Assembly (NCBI GenBank): GCA_050298535.1 | Contig: JBNKUI010000113.1 | Coordinates: 124,001 to 188,000, forward strand | Direction of reading: 5' to 3' | From: JABDMH01 sp050298535 | GTDB lineage: Bacteria > Bacteroidota > Bacteroidia > Chitinophagales > Saprospiraceae | Length of the DNA stretch: 64,000 nucleotides | Shown here: positions 46,813 through 56,654 of the stretch, one piece after another | How the letters are laid out: each line of letters begins with the position of its first letter | Position numbering within the stretch: the first letter of the stretch is position 1 | Program-made: the position numbers and the translations under genes | Notes under the pieces: model-generated | Databases searched by the model: none | What the model saw: only the letters and a program-made list of their open reading frames with translations | Told to the model about the DNA's origin: nothing

Positions 46813-48546
46813 ATGCGATTTATCATTCGAAAACGTATAACGACCCTGTCACAAGGAAATCCAGAAGGCAACGCTCGTGGGTTGCATATCACCTTTGATG
46901 CGGGGGTACAAGATAAAAAAGTACTGCAGCTGCCACTAGGTACATTGACACTTCTTGGTGATCCCGTGGCCAAAACAGGCAGAGGAATGCCGGGTATCAA
47001 ATCAAAGAATAAAGAACAGATTCTCAAGAATATTATTGAGCATTTCGGTGGACACTATTATTGGATTCTGGAGAAGGACGACTCTGTAATGGTAGGTGGT
47101 TCTTTTGCGAATATATTGCCCATTTACTATACCTCAAATGCCAAGGAAATAATTGTAGGATCTAGAGCATCAGATGTAATCGAGCCCCTTGACACACTTA
47201 CACTCAATGAGGCCAATCTACTCGAGCGCTATGTGTTTAACTATTCCTTCACTAACAATACCTGGTGGCGAGAGGTCCATCTCCTTCCCACACACTCAAT
47301 ACTGACCATTGAAGAGAATAGCTTTCAGGTAACTAATATTAAAATCCCCTTATTGCCTGGCAACAAACCCATTAGCTCTACCAAATCAGCGCTATTAGAT
47401 ATCGTTGATGAATTTCTTGATCGATCCGAGAAGTACTATTCAGAATCCGAAAGTGGTATTTCCTTAACGGGAGGATTTGATGGACGAACTTTGGTTTCTA
47501 CCGCTCTTCACCATCATAAGCCTTTCTTCACTTATAGTTTTGGAACGGGTGATTCAAAAGATGTGCGTGTTGCATCGCATCTAGCACGTACATCAGATTT
47601 CGAGTACTTACCAATTCTTCTAAATAAGGAATATGCAAAAAATGAAGGTGTGCGTGCAGCCGTCGATTTTCTCACCAAAGGAGAGTTCAATGGCAATTTA
47701 GGTAGGCCCCATTACCTGTATGCAGCAAAAATTCTTTCTAATCGGACGCGATATATAATCACCGGAAATTTTGGTAGTGAACTATTCAGGGCTTTACATC
47801 TACCAGGTGTTATGATGTCAAAAACACTAATCGACATATTTGCAGGTACTCAAGGATGGGAGCAACAGATTATTGAAAAAGCAGAGGCAATAAAGCTTCA
47901 GCACCCGAAAGACACATGTGACGAAGTCATTAGTATGGTTAAAAAATACCTGATGCGACATACAGATTCTAATGCCAATCACACTTTCTACCACTATGTC
48001 ATCCATGAAATATTTAGAAAATACTTTGGTCCAGAATTGGTCATGCAATCACATTATCTGATAAACAGAACTCCATATTTGGATTATCCTTTCATTATGT
48101 CTTTAAACAAAACCCGGTGGTCTGGAATTCACTCCTCATTGTTTGAGAAGTCTAAACTGAAGCGAATGAAGGGTCAGGAGTTTTATGCGGCACTGCTTAG
48201 AAGTACCGACAAAAACCTGTACCGTGAAAAAACCAGTAAGGGCTATTCTCCAAAGGATTTACACAGTGTTCCGGGTTTGGTTAATATAGTCAAAGCTGTC
48301 CTTCTAAGAAAGGTATCACCTTCGGAAATGGATGACAACAACCTCAGATACATACTTCAAAATCACATGTCAGAACTAAGAGGACTCGTTACGAAAATCG
48401 TTGGCGACATTGAGCTGCCTCGCGAAACGACTTTGACATCAGAATCCATGATGATATCTCAAATTCAAAGTATGTCTATACAAATGGGCTGGGAAAATGC
48501 CCAGAATGCGAAAGAATTAAAAACACAATTATTTGTAGACACATAG
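46813..48546 (+). CDS. Asparagine-synthetase-like protein lacking the glutaminase nucleophile
   Basis: Protein of 577 residues with the two-domain architecture of asparagine synthetase. The N-terminus starts MRFIIRKR instead of Met-Cys-Gly, so the Cys nucleophile of the glutaminase domain is absent. The synthetase domain begins near residue 215 with ISLTGGFDGRT, a variant of the usual LSGGLDSS pyrophosphate loop. YFGPELV and NRTPYLDYPFIMSLNK are typical of the domain's core. It may form an amide or other ligation product using ATP and free ammonia or an amine, or be a non-catalytic paralog. Located between a deacetylase gene and a GNAT gene. Confidence 0.75.
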   Translation: MRFIIRKRITTLSQGNPEGNARGLHITFDAGVQDKKVLQLPLGTLTLLGDPVAKTGRGMPGIKSKNKEQILKNIIEHFGGHYYWILEKDDSVMVGGSFANILPIYYTSNAKEIIVGSRASDVIEPLDTLTLNEANLLERYVFNYSFTNNTWWREVHLLPTHSILTIEENSFQVTNIKIPLLPGNKPISSTKSALLDIVDEFLDRSEKYYSESESGISLTGGFDGRTLVSTALHHHKPFFTYSFGTGDSKDVRVASHLARTSDFEYLPILLNKEYAKNEGVRAAVDFLTKGEFNGNLGRPHYLYAAKILSNRTRYIITGNFGSELFRALHLPGVMMSKTLIDIFAGTQGWEQQIIEKAEAIKLQHPKDTCDEVISMVKKYLMRHTDSNANHTFYHYVIHEIFRKYFGPELVMQSHYLINRTPYLDYPFIMSLNKTRWSGIHSSLFEKSKLKRMKGQEFYAALLRSTDKNLYREKTSKGYSPKDLHSVPGLVNIVKAVLLRKVSPSEMDDNNLRYILQNHMSELRGLVTKIVGDIELPRETTLTSESMMISQIQSMSIQMGWENAQNAKELKTQLFVDT

Positions 48547-48597
48547 TACCGTTATAACCACACAAACTTTCCCACCGATTTAATAAGAAACCAATAG

Positions 48598-49773
48598 ATG
48601 GACACGGAAACTAAACCGCTGGATGACCTTGCAAAATCTACAGAAACTCGAATCTCCAGTAAGGATCGGCAAGAAATTAGGACTTTTATTACCAAACCTG
48701 ACGAAAGATTCTGGGACGAATACACTGACTTATGGCATAATAGCTCCTGTCAATCACCTTTCCAGAGTCCCACATTTTTAAGAAGCCTTTCTGATTATAT
48801 CGATGCTCAAACTACAGCCTTCACTTTTAAAAAAGGGGACCAACTAATCGGGGCCGGAATTTTCCAAGAAGATGGGACCCTTTTAAGGTTTTTAAGCGAT
48901 ATAAAATCGGACTATAATACTTTTGTATTTAGGTGTGATTTAGAAAGCGAGGACATTAGAAGTTCAATTCATGGTCTTCTTCATCTGGTAAGAGATGAGA
49001 AACTCTCACTACTATTCAATAAGCATCTCGAGCAAAGTAAATACAATCAGGAGTTAAGTGATATTCTTTCGAATACGGATATGTTTGTAAGGTTTGTACC
49101 CTACTCTTTGTGTCCTATCCTTGAATGTGAGTCCCCGGAGCTACTTTTTCAGGAAATGAATCGATCCAAGAATATTCGCTACAAGCGAAATCGGTTACTG
49201 AAAATGCCAGATACTCACCTTGAAATTCTTACGGACGCAAATGATCTGGAAGCCTGGTGCGATGCCTATTGTTGCAATCACATCAAACGCTGGGAGGGGT
49301 CGCCAACTCCCTCAAAATATACCAATCCTGAAGAGCAAGCAGGTATCTTTCGATTTCTGACTGCCTGGGCTGAAGACCAAACTCTTGTACGATTTGCTAT
49401 TGTACAGAAAGGTCAAAGAATTGCCTTGAGTGCAGGCCTTTTGAGCAGAGACTCATTCATTGGCCATCTACAATCATTTGATCCGGCATTCAAGAAACAT
49501 AGTTTGGGTAATGTATTAATAAACCTCATTGGAAAATGGTTGATGGATCAGGGAATTCGGAAAATAAATTTTGGGTACGGAAAAGCCAATTATAAGTACT
49601 CTTTCGCTACGGAATCTATTTGCCTGACAAAGATATACCTTTCGTCTACACAAAACCTACAACTGAGAGTTAGAGCCTATCTGGATGCGAAATATCGATC
49701 TAATGAGCAGATCCGCAGAGCTGCTTTCCTAGCCAAGAACAGACTGAAAATTGGAAACTTCAAACTCTTTTGA
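48598..49773 (+). CDS. CelD/BcsL-type GNAT acetyltransferase
   Basis: Cytosolic protein of 391 residues with the C-terminal Acetyltransf_6 (CelD/BcsL) fold. Seen: LECESPELLFQEMNRSKNIRYKRNRLLKM, IALSAGLLSRDSFIGHLQSFDPAFKKHSLGNVLINLIGKWL (acetyl-CoA site) and KINFGYGKANYKYSFA, which is the characteristic end motif. In polysaccharide loci such proteins are thought to acylate sugars or transfer aminoacyl groups. Its stop TGA lies 2 bases before the ATP-grasp ATG. The acyl donor and acceptor are unknown. Confidence 0.8.
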   Translation: MDTETKPLDDLAKSTETRISSKDRQEIRTFITKPDERFWDEYTDLWHNSSCQSPFQSPTFLRSLSDYIDAQTTAFTFKKGDQLIGAGIFQEDGTLLRFLSDIKSDYNTFVFRCDLESEDIRSSIHGLLHLVRDEKLSLLFNKHLEQSKYNQELSDILSNTDMFVRFVPYSLCPILECESPELLFQEMNRSKNIRYKRNRLLKMPDTHLEILTDANDLEAWCDAYCCNHIKRWEGSPTPSKYTNPEEQAGIFRFLTAWAEDQTLVRFAIVQKGQRIALSAGLLSRDSFIGHLQSFDPAFKKHSLGNVLINLIGKWLMDQGIRKINFGYGKANYKYSFATESICLTKIYLSSTQNLQLRVRAYLDAKYRSNEQIRRAAFLAKNRLKIGNFKLF

Positions 49774-49775
49774 TC

Positions 49776-50852
49776 ATGCGAAAAATCAAACTGGGAATTC
49801 TAGCCGTAGCTCATTATGATGAGCATATAGATCAATGGATAGCTGCCTGCAAGGATCGCTCGGATCTAGTGGATGCAGTACTTATTGATTTGTCAAGTGC
49901 TACCTGGCTCGAACAAATCATCTCCCGGGATTTTGACGGCCTCCTTACCAACCCACCTAACCTAACGATCGTACAGAAAAATATGTATGATGAACGCTTG
50001 GACGTACTGCGCAACGACTTAAAAATACCTATTTATCCTACCCTCCTAGAAACAAAAATCTATGAGAATAAAAGATATTTAGCATACTGGTTGCAGGCGA
50101 ACAAAATACCGCATCCAAAAACCTATGTTTTCTATCAGCAAAAGGAAGCACTGGAGTTCATCTCCCAGCACAAGTCCGCACTGGTAGGTAAAACCAATAT
50201 AGGAGCTTCCGGTCGTGGTATTAAAATCTTAAAAGATAAATCTTCACAATCCCGCTATGTCCATGAAAGTTTCAAACATGGTGCTCCAAGAGAAATTGGT
50301 CCTAATTGGAAAAAGAAGGGAATCTTAAAAAGGGGCATTGAGAAATTACTACACCCAAAATCACTTCAGGCAAAAATTCAGCAGTACAGGACTGAGAAAT
50401 CAGAAATTCAAAAAGACTTTATTATACTTCAGGAATATATTCCACACACTTTTGAATGGCGATGTGTGTGTATAGGAGATTCTTACTTTGCCCATAAGAA
50501 ACTTGTAAAGAATGAAAAGGCTAGTGGAACGCTTCTAAAGGGTTATGAAAATCCACCGCTGAGTTTACTAAACTTCTGTCGAAGGATTATGCTTGAAAAG
50601 CATCTTTGGTCCCAGGCGATCGACATTTTTGTCACAGAGGACGGTAAGTACCTGGTAAATGAAATGCAGTGCATCTTTGGGCAATCCGACCCCTATCAGA
50701 TGCTAATTGATGGTGTAGCCGGCAGATATTACTATGAAGATGGTAACTGGATTTTTGAACCGGGAAATTTCAATAGTCACGAATCCTTTGGCTTGCGTCT
50801 AGATCACTTTATAAATATTTTAGAAGTCAAAACTCCAGAGGCTATCACATGA
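49776..50852 (+). CDS. ATP-grasp family ligase
   Basis: Protein of 358 residues with an ATP-grasp fold, which normally joins a carboxylate to an amine or thiol via an acyl-phosphate. The preATP-grasp domain (ILAVAHYDEHIDQWIAA...) is followed by LAYWLQANKIPHPKTYVFYQ, ALVGKTNIGASGRGIKILKD (glycine-rich ATP loop), ILQEYIPHTFEWRCVCIGDSYFAHKKL and YLVNEMQCIFGQSDPYQM, with the metal-binding Glu and Asn. I use the ATG at 49776; a TTG lies two codons upstream. It ends ATGA into the next glycosyltransferase. The substrate is unknown; attachment of an amino acid to a sugar acid or amine is plausible. Confidence 0.83.
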   Translation: MRKIKLGILAVAHYDEHIDQWIAACKDRSDLVDAVLIDLSSATWLEQIISRDFDGLLTNPPNLTIVQKNMYDERLDVLRNDLKIPIYPTLLETKIYENKRYLAYWLQANKIPHPKTYVFYQQKEALEFISQHKSALVGKTNIGASGRGIKILKDKSSQSRYVHESFKHGAPREIGPNWKKKGILKRGIEKLLHPKSLQAKIQQYRTEKSEIQKDFIILQEYIPHTFEWRCVCIGDSYFAHKKLVKNEKASGTLLKGYENPPLSLLNFCRRIMLEKHLWSQAIDIFVTEDGKYLVNEMQCIFGQSDPYQMLIDGVAGRYYYEDGNWIFEPGNFNSHESFGLRLDHFINILEVKTPEAIT

Positions 50853-51841
50853 ATGTACTGTTTGTATCCAGTGGCAACGATGATCGGTATAATATTGCTC
50901 CATTCATCAAATCTCAGGGTGAATCTTTACAAAGATCAGGAGTTGAAATCGACTATTACACGATAAAAGGAAAGGGCTTCCTTAATTATCTGAAAAACAT
51001 TGGCCCTCTCCGACGACATATAAAATCAAATAGCTATGATCTAATACATGCCCACTATTCACTCTGTGGTTGGGTAGCTGTTCTCTCATTCTCCGGCCTA
51101 CCAATCGTCCTATCACTCATGGGTGCAGATGCCGTTGGCACTCCTACTAGCAAGGATCAATTGACATTAAAGAGCAGAGTACTTAGTTATTTCACTTTAT
51201 TGGTTCAGCCGTTTGTATCCCTGATAATTTCAAAGTCTCCCAATATTGAGAAAGTAGTCTATCGGAAAGACAGATCTGTAATCATTCCCAACGGAGTACG
51301 CATGGATCAATTTAATGCACAGCCAGGAGTTTCAAAAAAATCAATGGGATTATCAGAAGACTCAAGGCATATATTATTTCTTGGAAGTCCTCATGATAAA
51401 AACAAAAATATTCAATTACTAAAATCATCGCTTAAATATTTAGACATCAAAAATGTAAAGCTCCTAAACATCTTTGACATACCTCACGACGAGGTGGTCA
51501 AGTACCTGTTGATTTCGGATGTAGTGAGCCTATGTTCATTTAGTGAAGGGTCACCTAACGTTGTCAAAGAGGCAATGGCCTGTAACAAACCTATCGTAGC
51601 TACAAACGTAGGTGACGTTGCCTGGCTCCTTGAGGGCTTACAAGGTTGCTATGTATCTGATCATACAGTTGAGGACTTCAGTAAAAAAATCAAGGAAGCA
51701 CTTAATTTTTCTAGTCAACATCAATCTACCACCGGTAGAGATCGACTCTTCCTTCTGGGTCTTGATGCAAAATCTACTGCTGACCGCATTATCAAACTAT
51801 ATCAATCCCTTACCGATAAAAAACAAGCTTTAACCATCTAA
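50849..51841 (+). CDS. GT4-family glycosyltransferase
   Basis: GT-B glycosyltransferase of 330 residues. N-terminal domain: YDLIHAHYSLCGWVAVLSFSGLPIVLSLMGAD. C-terminal domain: ILFLGSPHDKNKNIQLLKS and VVSLCSFSEGSPNVVKEAMACNKPIVATNVGDVAWLL, which contains the EX7E-type catalytic segment. It overlaps the ATP-grasp gene by four bases (ATGA) and precedes asnB by 4 bases, so it is translated in the same operon. Donor unknown. Confidence 0.9.
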   Translation: MNVLFVSSGNDDRYNIAPFIKSQGESLQRSGVEIDYYTIKGKGFLNYLKNIGPLRRHIKSNSYDLIHAHYSLCGWVAVLSFSGLPIVLSLMGADAVGTPTSKDQLTLKSRVLSYFTLLVQPFVSLIISKSPNIEKVVYRKDRSVIIPNGVRMDQFNAQPGVSKKSMGLSEDSRHILFLGSPHDKNKNIQLLKSSLKYLDIKNVKLLNIFDIPHDEVVKYLLISDVVSLCSFSEGSPNVVKEAMACNKPIVATNVGDVAWLLEGLQGCYVSDHTVEDFSKKIKEALNFSSQHQSTTGRDRLFLLGLDAKSTADRIIKLYQSLTDKKQALTI

Positions 51842-51845
51842 TATC

Positions 51846-53699
51846 ATGTGTGGAATATCTGGAATTTTAAACTTTGACGGGAGTCATGTCCGACCTGTCC
51901 TTTTACAACAAATGATGGACATCATTAAGCATAGAGGGCCTGATGATGAAGGCATGTTTTGTGAAGGAGGCATTGGTTTGGGATTTGTAAGACTTAGCAT
52001 ACTCGATCTCTCACCATTGGGTCATCAACCTATGTTTTCACGAGATGAGCGATATGTCATCATTTTCAATGGCGAGATCTACAACTACATAGAACTCCGA
52101 TCCCAGCTAATAGCAAAGGGATACTCATTCATATCTAATACGGACACGGAGGTTCTTTTGACAGCATATATTGAATGGCGAGAAGATATGCTACACCGAC
52201 TGAATGGTATGTTTGCCTTTGTAATTTATGATCGTCAGGAAAAATCAATCTTCGGTGCCAGGGATCGATTTGGTGTCAAACCATTCTACTATCATTTATC
52301 GGAAGACAATTTTGTGTTTGCCTCTGAGATCAAACCGATTCTGAGTGCGATGAAGGCCAAACCCACAGCGGATGAGCATTCTGTGTTTGAGTTTTTATCC
52401 TACAATAGAACGGATCAGACAACACGTACTTTTTTTAATGAGGTAAAAAAATTAAAACATGGTCATTATTTCAAAATGTCCACTGATCCAAAAAGGCCCA
52501 GCCAACAAAAAATGATCATCACCAGGTGGTATGATCTAAGGAAGGAAATAAAAGAACCCTTTTCCTCGGCAGAGGAATTTGCAGAAGCATTTAGGGAGTC
52601 GCTTAAATTAATACTCAGAAGTGATGTACCTATCGGAGTCTGTCTCAGCGGAGGACTTGATTCATCCAGTATTGTTTCAAGCCTTGTAAAGTACTTTCAA
52701 AAAGATGATTTGAATACATTCTCTGCTGTATACGGTATCAACAAAACTGGCGATGAATCAAAATTCATCAATCTCTTCAAGTCGGAACTTTCCAACATGC
52801 ACTCAATTGTGCCGACTGAACATTCTTTGCTTCAGGATTTTGACACTTTCGTGGATACACATGGTGAGCCCATACCCGACGGTGGGCCATACGCTCAGTA
52901 CAAAGTAATGTCCCTTGCAAAGGACCATGTATCAGTCACATTGGACGGACAGGGAGCTGATGAATGCCTGGCCGGTTATGAATATTTCTTCGGCTTCTAC
53001 TTTAAGAGCCTTCTTCGAAAGGGAAAAATAGGAAGACTGTCCTCTGAACTTACTAAATATGTATACGCTCACCGATCTACGCTCGGATTAAAAAGCTTTT
53101 TATTTTTCATGCTTTCACCTAAGATGCGACGAGATATTCGCAGCAAAGAATTTGGATACATAAATACAGCATACTTTAATGGTCATGCTGCTGAGAGTTC
53201 AGCCATTGCCAATGAGTTCTACGGCTCCAGTTCATTGACGGAGGCTCTAATAAATCATTTTGAGTATAAACTGGAGCATCTATTAAAATGGGAAGACAGA
53301 AATTCTATGTGCTTCTCATTGGAAGCGAGAGTACCCTTTCTTGATCACAACCTCGTAGAACGGACGCTTTCTCTTCCTGAGGAACGGATAATAAATAGTG
53401 GATCAACCAAGCACATACTCCGTCAGGCAATGAAAAACACACTGCCTGAACCAATTAGAACACGAGTCGATAAGATGGGCTTTGACTCTCCCAAAGATGA
53501 GTGGTTTAGAACGACTAAATTTCAAAAATTCATTGGCGACATTATAACAGATCATCGGTTTACTTCCAGACCAATTATTAATGCACCAAAAGTACAGGAT
53601 CTCTATGGACGACATCTTAATCGAGAAGGAAACTTTGGCAAGCAGATATGGAAGTTCGTGCATTTAGAAAAATGGTATCAGAAATTTATCGATGCCTAA
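51846..53699 (+). CDS. asnB: Asparagine synthase (glutamine-hydrolysing), AsnB type
   Basis: Class-II glutamine amidotransferase of 617 residues. It begins MCGISGILNFDG with the processed Cys nucleophile. The glutaminase domain has MMDIIKHRGPDDEGMF and VIIFNGEIYNYIELR. The synthetase domain has GVCLSGGLDSSSIVSSL (pyrophosphate loop), SVTLDGQGADECLAGY, and LEARVPFLDHNLVE. Within a polysaccharide locus such proteins usually amidate a sugar uronate or amino acid substituent rather than making free asparagine. Intact motifs suggest a working enzyme; the substrate is inferred. Together with the 46813 protein there are two synthetase-like proteins here. Confidence 0.92.
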   Translation: MCGISGILNFDGSHVRPVLLQQMMDIIKHRGPDDEGMFCEGGIGLGFVRLSILDLSPLGHQPMFSRDERYVIIFNGEIYNYIELRSQLIAKGYSFISNTDTEVLLTAYIEWREDMLHRLNGMFAFVIYDRQEKSIFGARDRFGVKPFYYHLSEDNFVFASEIKPILSAMKAKPTADEHSVFEFLSYNRTDQTTRTFFNEVKKLKHGHYFKMSTDPKRPSQQKMIITRWYDLRKEIKEPFSSAEEFAEAFRESLKLILRSDVPIGVCLSGGLDSSSIVSSLVKYFQKDDLNTFSAVYGINKTGDESKFINLFKSELSNMHSIVPTEHSLLQDFDTFVDTHGEPIPDGGPYAQYKVMSLAKDHVSVTLDGQGADECLAGYEYFFGFYFKSLLRKGKIGRLSSELTKYVYAHRSTLGLKSFLFFMLSPKMRRDIRSKEFGYINTAYFNGHAAESSAIANEFYGSSSLTEALINHFEYKLEHLLKWEDRNSMCFSLEARVPFLDHNLVERTLSLPEERIINSGSTKHILRQAMKNTLPEPIRTRVDKMGFDSPKDEWFRTTKFQKFIGDIITDHRFTSRPIINAPKVQDLYGRHLNREGNFGKQIWKFVHLEKWYQKFIDA

Positions 53700-53711
53700 A
53701 AAAAATCCAAG

Positions 53712-54629
53712 GTGCTAAAAAAGATACTCTTCAAAACTTTACGGTATTCAGGGATACCCTATCTCCTAAGAGAACTTGTCCAAAGAAGCAAGGTGTCCAT
53801 TTTGATGTACCACGACCCGGATGCCCAATCTGTAAGTGAACAAATCAGATATCTGAAAAAGCACTATAATATCATTGATTTAAATGAATTTATTGCTAGT
53901 CTGCAAAGCGAAATGACACTGCCTCCGAAGTCTCTTATCATAACTTTCGATGATGGACATTTGGGTAATTACCAACTACTACCAATAGTCTCGCAGCTGG
54001 AAGTACCAATCACAATATTTCTCTGCAGTGGAATCATCAACACGAATAGGCATTACTGGTTTTTATACAGCAACAATTCTAAAAACAAGTATGTACTTAA
54101 ATCATTGAATAATCAAGACAGACTTAAGGAGCTCGCGGATGAGGGATTCGATCAGGAAAAAGAGTATGTCGAACGCCAATCCTTAAACTCCAAAGAAATG
54201 GAGGAAATGCGATCCTGGGTAAACTTTCAAAGTCACACGGTTTATCACCCATGTCTTGACCAATGTACGCAAAGTCAAAGTAGATATGAAATCACACAAT
54301 CAAAGCTTGACCTTGAGCAAAAATACAACCTACACGTAAATGCCATTGCTTTTCCCAATGGCGATTATTCCAGCAGAGAAATAGCGATAGCAAAAGAAGC
54401 CGGTTATCGGTGTGCACTGACAGTGGAGCCAGGATATAATACGCTGGGGTCTGACCCATTCACGTTAAAGAGGCTCAGCATGAATGATACAACAAGTATG
54501 GATGAATTCGTAGTGAGAGCTTCGGGCCTCTGGGGACTCATCCAATCACTACGTTCATCCAGCACTAATAAAGAAGTGAAAAAACATGAACATCAAGATA
54601 ACATCAGAGCAGCTGCCGCTGCAGGATAA
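53712..54629 (+). CDS. Polysaccharide deacetylase-family protein
   Basis: NodB-type CE4 fold of 305 residues. Motifs: VSILMYHDPDAQSVSEQIRYLKKHYNIIDLNEF, LIITFDDGHLGNY (metal Asp), NFQSHTVYHPCLDQ (metal His pair) and AIAFPNGDYSSREIAIAKEAGY. The start is a GTG at 53712, after the asnB stop by 12 bases. The C-terminus overlaps the next reading frame by 44 bases. Probably removes acetyl groups from an N-acetyl sugar of the polymer or its precursor; the substrate is unknown. Confidence 0.86.
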   Translation: MLKKILFKTLRYSGIPYLLRELVQRSKVSILMYHDPDAQSVSEQIRYLKKHYNIIDLNEFIASLQSEMTLPPKSLIITFDDGHLGNYQLLPIVSQLEVPITIFLCSGIINTNRHYWFLYSNNSKNKYVLKSLNNQDRLKELADEGFDQEKEYVERQSLNSKEMEEMRSWVNFQSHTVYHPCLDQCTQSQSRYEITQSKLDLEQKYNLHVNAIAFPNGDYSSREIAIAKEAGYRCALTVEPGYNTLGSDPFTLKRLSMNDTTSMDEFVVRASGLWGLIQSLRSSSTNKEVKKHEHQDNIRAAAAAG

Positions 54630-55602
54630 ACTTACTGTAGCTCTGGAAGCGTTCATTGAGAGCGTACCCTCTTCAAACTACTTTCAATCATTGGCATTTT
54701 ATCACTTGGCATACCGAGCGACTGGAATTACTCCAGTGTTGATCACCGCCAGTGAGGATAATGAAATTGTAGGTTCGCTATTGGGCGTGATCCAAAGCAA
54801 TGGTACAGGAATAAAATCCTGGATGTCAAGAAGGTTGATTGTCTGGGGAGGTCCTATGGTGTTAGAAACCTCAAATAGGAGGGAGATCTGCAGTAAACTG
54901 CTGGAATCTTTAAAATCATATGGAAATGGAAAAGCGATTTATATTGAATTTCGGAACATGGTAGATCCATCCAATCTCCAGCATATTTTCGAAGAACAAG
55001 GCTTTATATATCGTGATCACTTAAACTACTTAGTCAGAACTGATGAACTATCAGCTGTAAAGAAACGTGTGAGTAAGAGTAGATTTCGTCAGATAAAAAC
55101 ATCCTTAAAAAACGGGGCTTATATTGTTGAAGCTGAATCAGAGCAGGAAGTCCTAGACTTTTATGCCATACTGGAAGATTTATACAAAACAAAAGTCAAA
55201 AAACCTATCCCAACCCAAAATCTCTTCTTAGAATTTTGGAAATCGAAAGAAGCTAAATTCTTTTTGGTCAAAAAGGAGAATGAAGTGATTGGTGGCATTG
55301 TTTGCCCTATTCACAAGAACACTATTTATGAGTGGTACGTATGTGGTAAAGATGGAGAACATAAGGGAGTATATCCATCAGTCCTTGCTACCTGGGCTCC
55401 CATCGAATGGGCCATTGATAATGGATTGGAGTACTTTGACTTTATGGGGGCTGGAAGTCCAGAAGCAGATTATGGAGTGCGGACATTTAAAGAACGCTTC
55501 GGAGGTGATCTTGTATGCTTTGGTAGATATCAATATGTCTTAAATCGTCCGCTCTTTGAATTTGGCAAGGTAGGTCTCAAACTGTATCAAAAAATCGCAT
55601 GA
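54586..55602 (+). CDS. FemAB-like acyltransferase (GNAT superfamily)
   Basis: Protein of 338 residues resembling FemAB/peptidoglycan-bridge aminoacyltransferases and the FemAB-related proteins of EPS loci. Seen: SSNYFQSLAFYHLAYRATGITPVLITA (first GNAT-like half), KRVSKSRFRQIKTSLKNGAYIVEAESEQEVLDFYAILEDLYKTKVKKPIP and the second half with IYEWYVCGKDGEHKGVYPSVLATWAPIEWAIDNGLEYFDFMGAGSPEADYGVRTFKERFGG. The last motif is highly typical of the family. It overlaps the deacetylase by 44 bases and the DUF354 gene by 4. Transfer of an amino acid or acyl group to a glycan is the likely role, unproven. Confidence 0.84.
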   Translation: MNIKITSEQLPLQDKLTVALEAFIESVPSSNYFQSLAFYHLAYRATGITPVLITASEDNEIVGSLLGVIQSNGTGIKSWMSRRLIVWGGPMVLETSNRREICSKLLESLKSYGNGKAIYIEFRNMVDPSNLQHIFEEQGFIYRDHLNYLVRTDELSAVKKRVSKSRFRQIKTSLKNGAYIVEAESEQEVLDFYAILEDLYKTKVKKPIPTQNLFLEFWKSKEAKFFLVKKENEVIGGIVCPIHKNTIYEWYVCGKDGEHKGVYPSVLATWAPIEWAIDNGLEYFDFMGAGSPEADYGVRTFKERFGGDLVCFGRYQYVLNRPLFEFGKVGLKLYQKIA

Positions 55603-56654
55603 ACCGAATTTTAATCGATATTGGACATCCCGGACATGTGCACTTGTTCAAGCACCTGGCACATCACTTTATTGCCAAAGGAAATGAAGTGCTTTTTACG
55701 GTCAGAGACAAGGAATGCGAGCTGGCACTTCTTGACCATGAAGGCTTTAACTACGTATGTTTTGGAAAGCATTACAAGACACTGCGAGGTAAAATATGGG
55801 GACTCCTAAAGTTCGACCTGCAGATGTTAAAAACAGCATTGCGGTTTAAACCTGACGTATTTATCAGTCATGGATCAATTTATGCAGCACAGGTGGCAGT
55901 ACTCCTGGGAAAGCCTCATCTGAGCATGGAGGACAGCGGAAACATGGAACAGATTAGATTGTACCGGCCGTTTACACATACCATTCTAACTCCAAGTATA
56001 TTTGATAAGGATTTAGGCCCGAAGCAAAAAACATACAAGGGCTATCACGAACTAGCCTACCTACATCCCAACTGGTTTAAACCCGATAAATCAGCCCTAT
56101 TAGAAAGTGGAATAGACCTGACTAAACCATTTGCCTTATTGCGTTTTGTTTCGTGGAATGCAACGCATGACCGGGGACAAAGAGGATTGACAATGCAAGA
56201 AAAGGTTGAAGTGGTAGAATACCTCAGTGATAAAATGGATGTATACATTTCGGCTGAAATAGACCTTCCTGATCATTTGAAGAAATACCAACTTAAGATA
56301 AAACCTCACTTACTACATGACCTGATTAATCATGCCAGGATCGTGATTAGTGAAGGAGCAACCATCGCCGCAGAAGCTGCAGTCCTTGGCAAACCATCAG
56401 CATATGTAAATTCGATTAAAGTAAGCTATTGTTCAGATTTAGAAAACTATGGCCTATTAAAAGATCTGACCAGTAGAAATTTAGTTGTGAACATCAAAGA
56501 ATTATTGAATGTACCGAATGATACATTGGAAGAAAGAAGAGAAAGAATGCTTTCTGAGAAGATAGATGTCACAACCTTCCTGATCAACTTTCTTGAGTCG
56601 TCCTATTTGTTCGCTACACATAAAAACCCAGAGGAAATTACTCATGCTGTTTAA
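55599..56654 (+). CDS. DUF354-family glycosyltransferase-like protein
   Basis: GT-B-like protein of 351 residues of the DUF354 family. The N-terminus ILIDIGHPGHVHLFKHLAHHF is diagnostic, followed by KPDVFISHGSIYAAQVAVLLGKPHLSMEDSGNM and ARIVISEGATIAAEAAVLGKPSAYVNSIKVSYCSDLENYGLL. The fold resembles UDP-GlcNAc 2-epimerase/MurG-type enzymes, but no activity is established for the family. It overlaps the FemAB-like gene (ATGA) and the MBOAT gene (11 bases). It commonly occurs in polysaccharide loci. Confidence 0.86.
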   Translation: MNRILIDIGHPGHVHLFKHLAHHFIAKGNEVLFTVRDKECELALLDHEGFNYVCFGKHYKTLRGKIWGLLKFDLQMLKTALRFKPDVFISHGSIYAAQVAVLLGKPHLSMEDSGNMEQIRLYRPFTHTILTPSIFDKDLGPKQKTYKGYHELAYLHPNWFKPDKSALLESGIDLTKPFALLRFVSWNATHDRGQRGLTMQEKVEVVEYLSDKMDVYISAEIDLPDHLKKYQLKIKPHLLHDLINHARIVISEGATIAAEAAVLGKPSAYVNSIKVSYCSDLENYGLLKDLTSRNLVVNIKELLNVPNDTLEERRERMLSEKIDVTTFLINFLESSYLFATHKNPEEITHAV

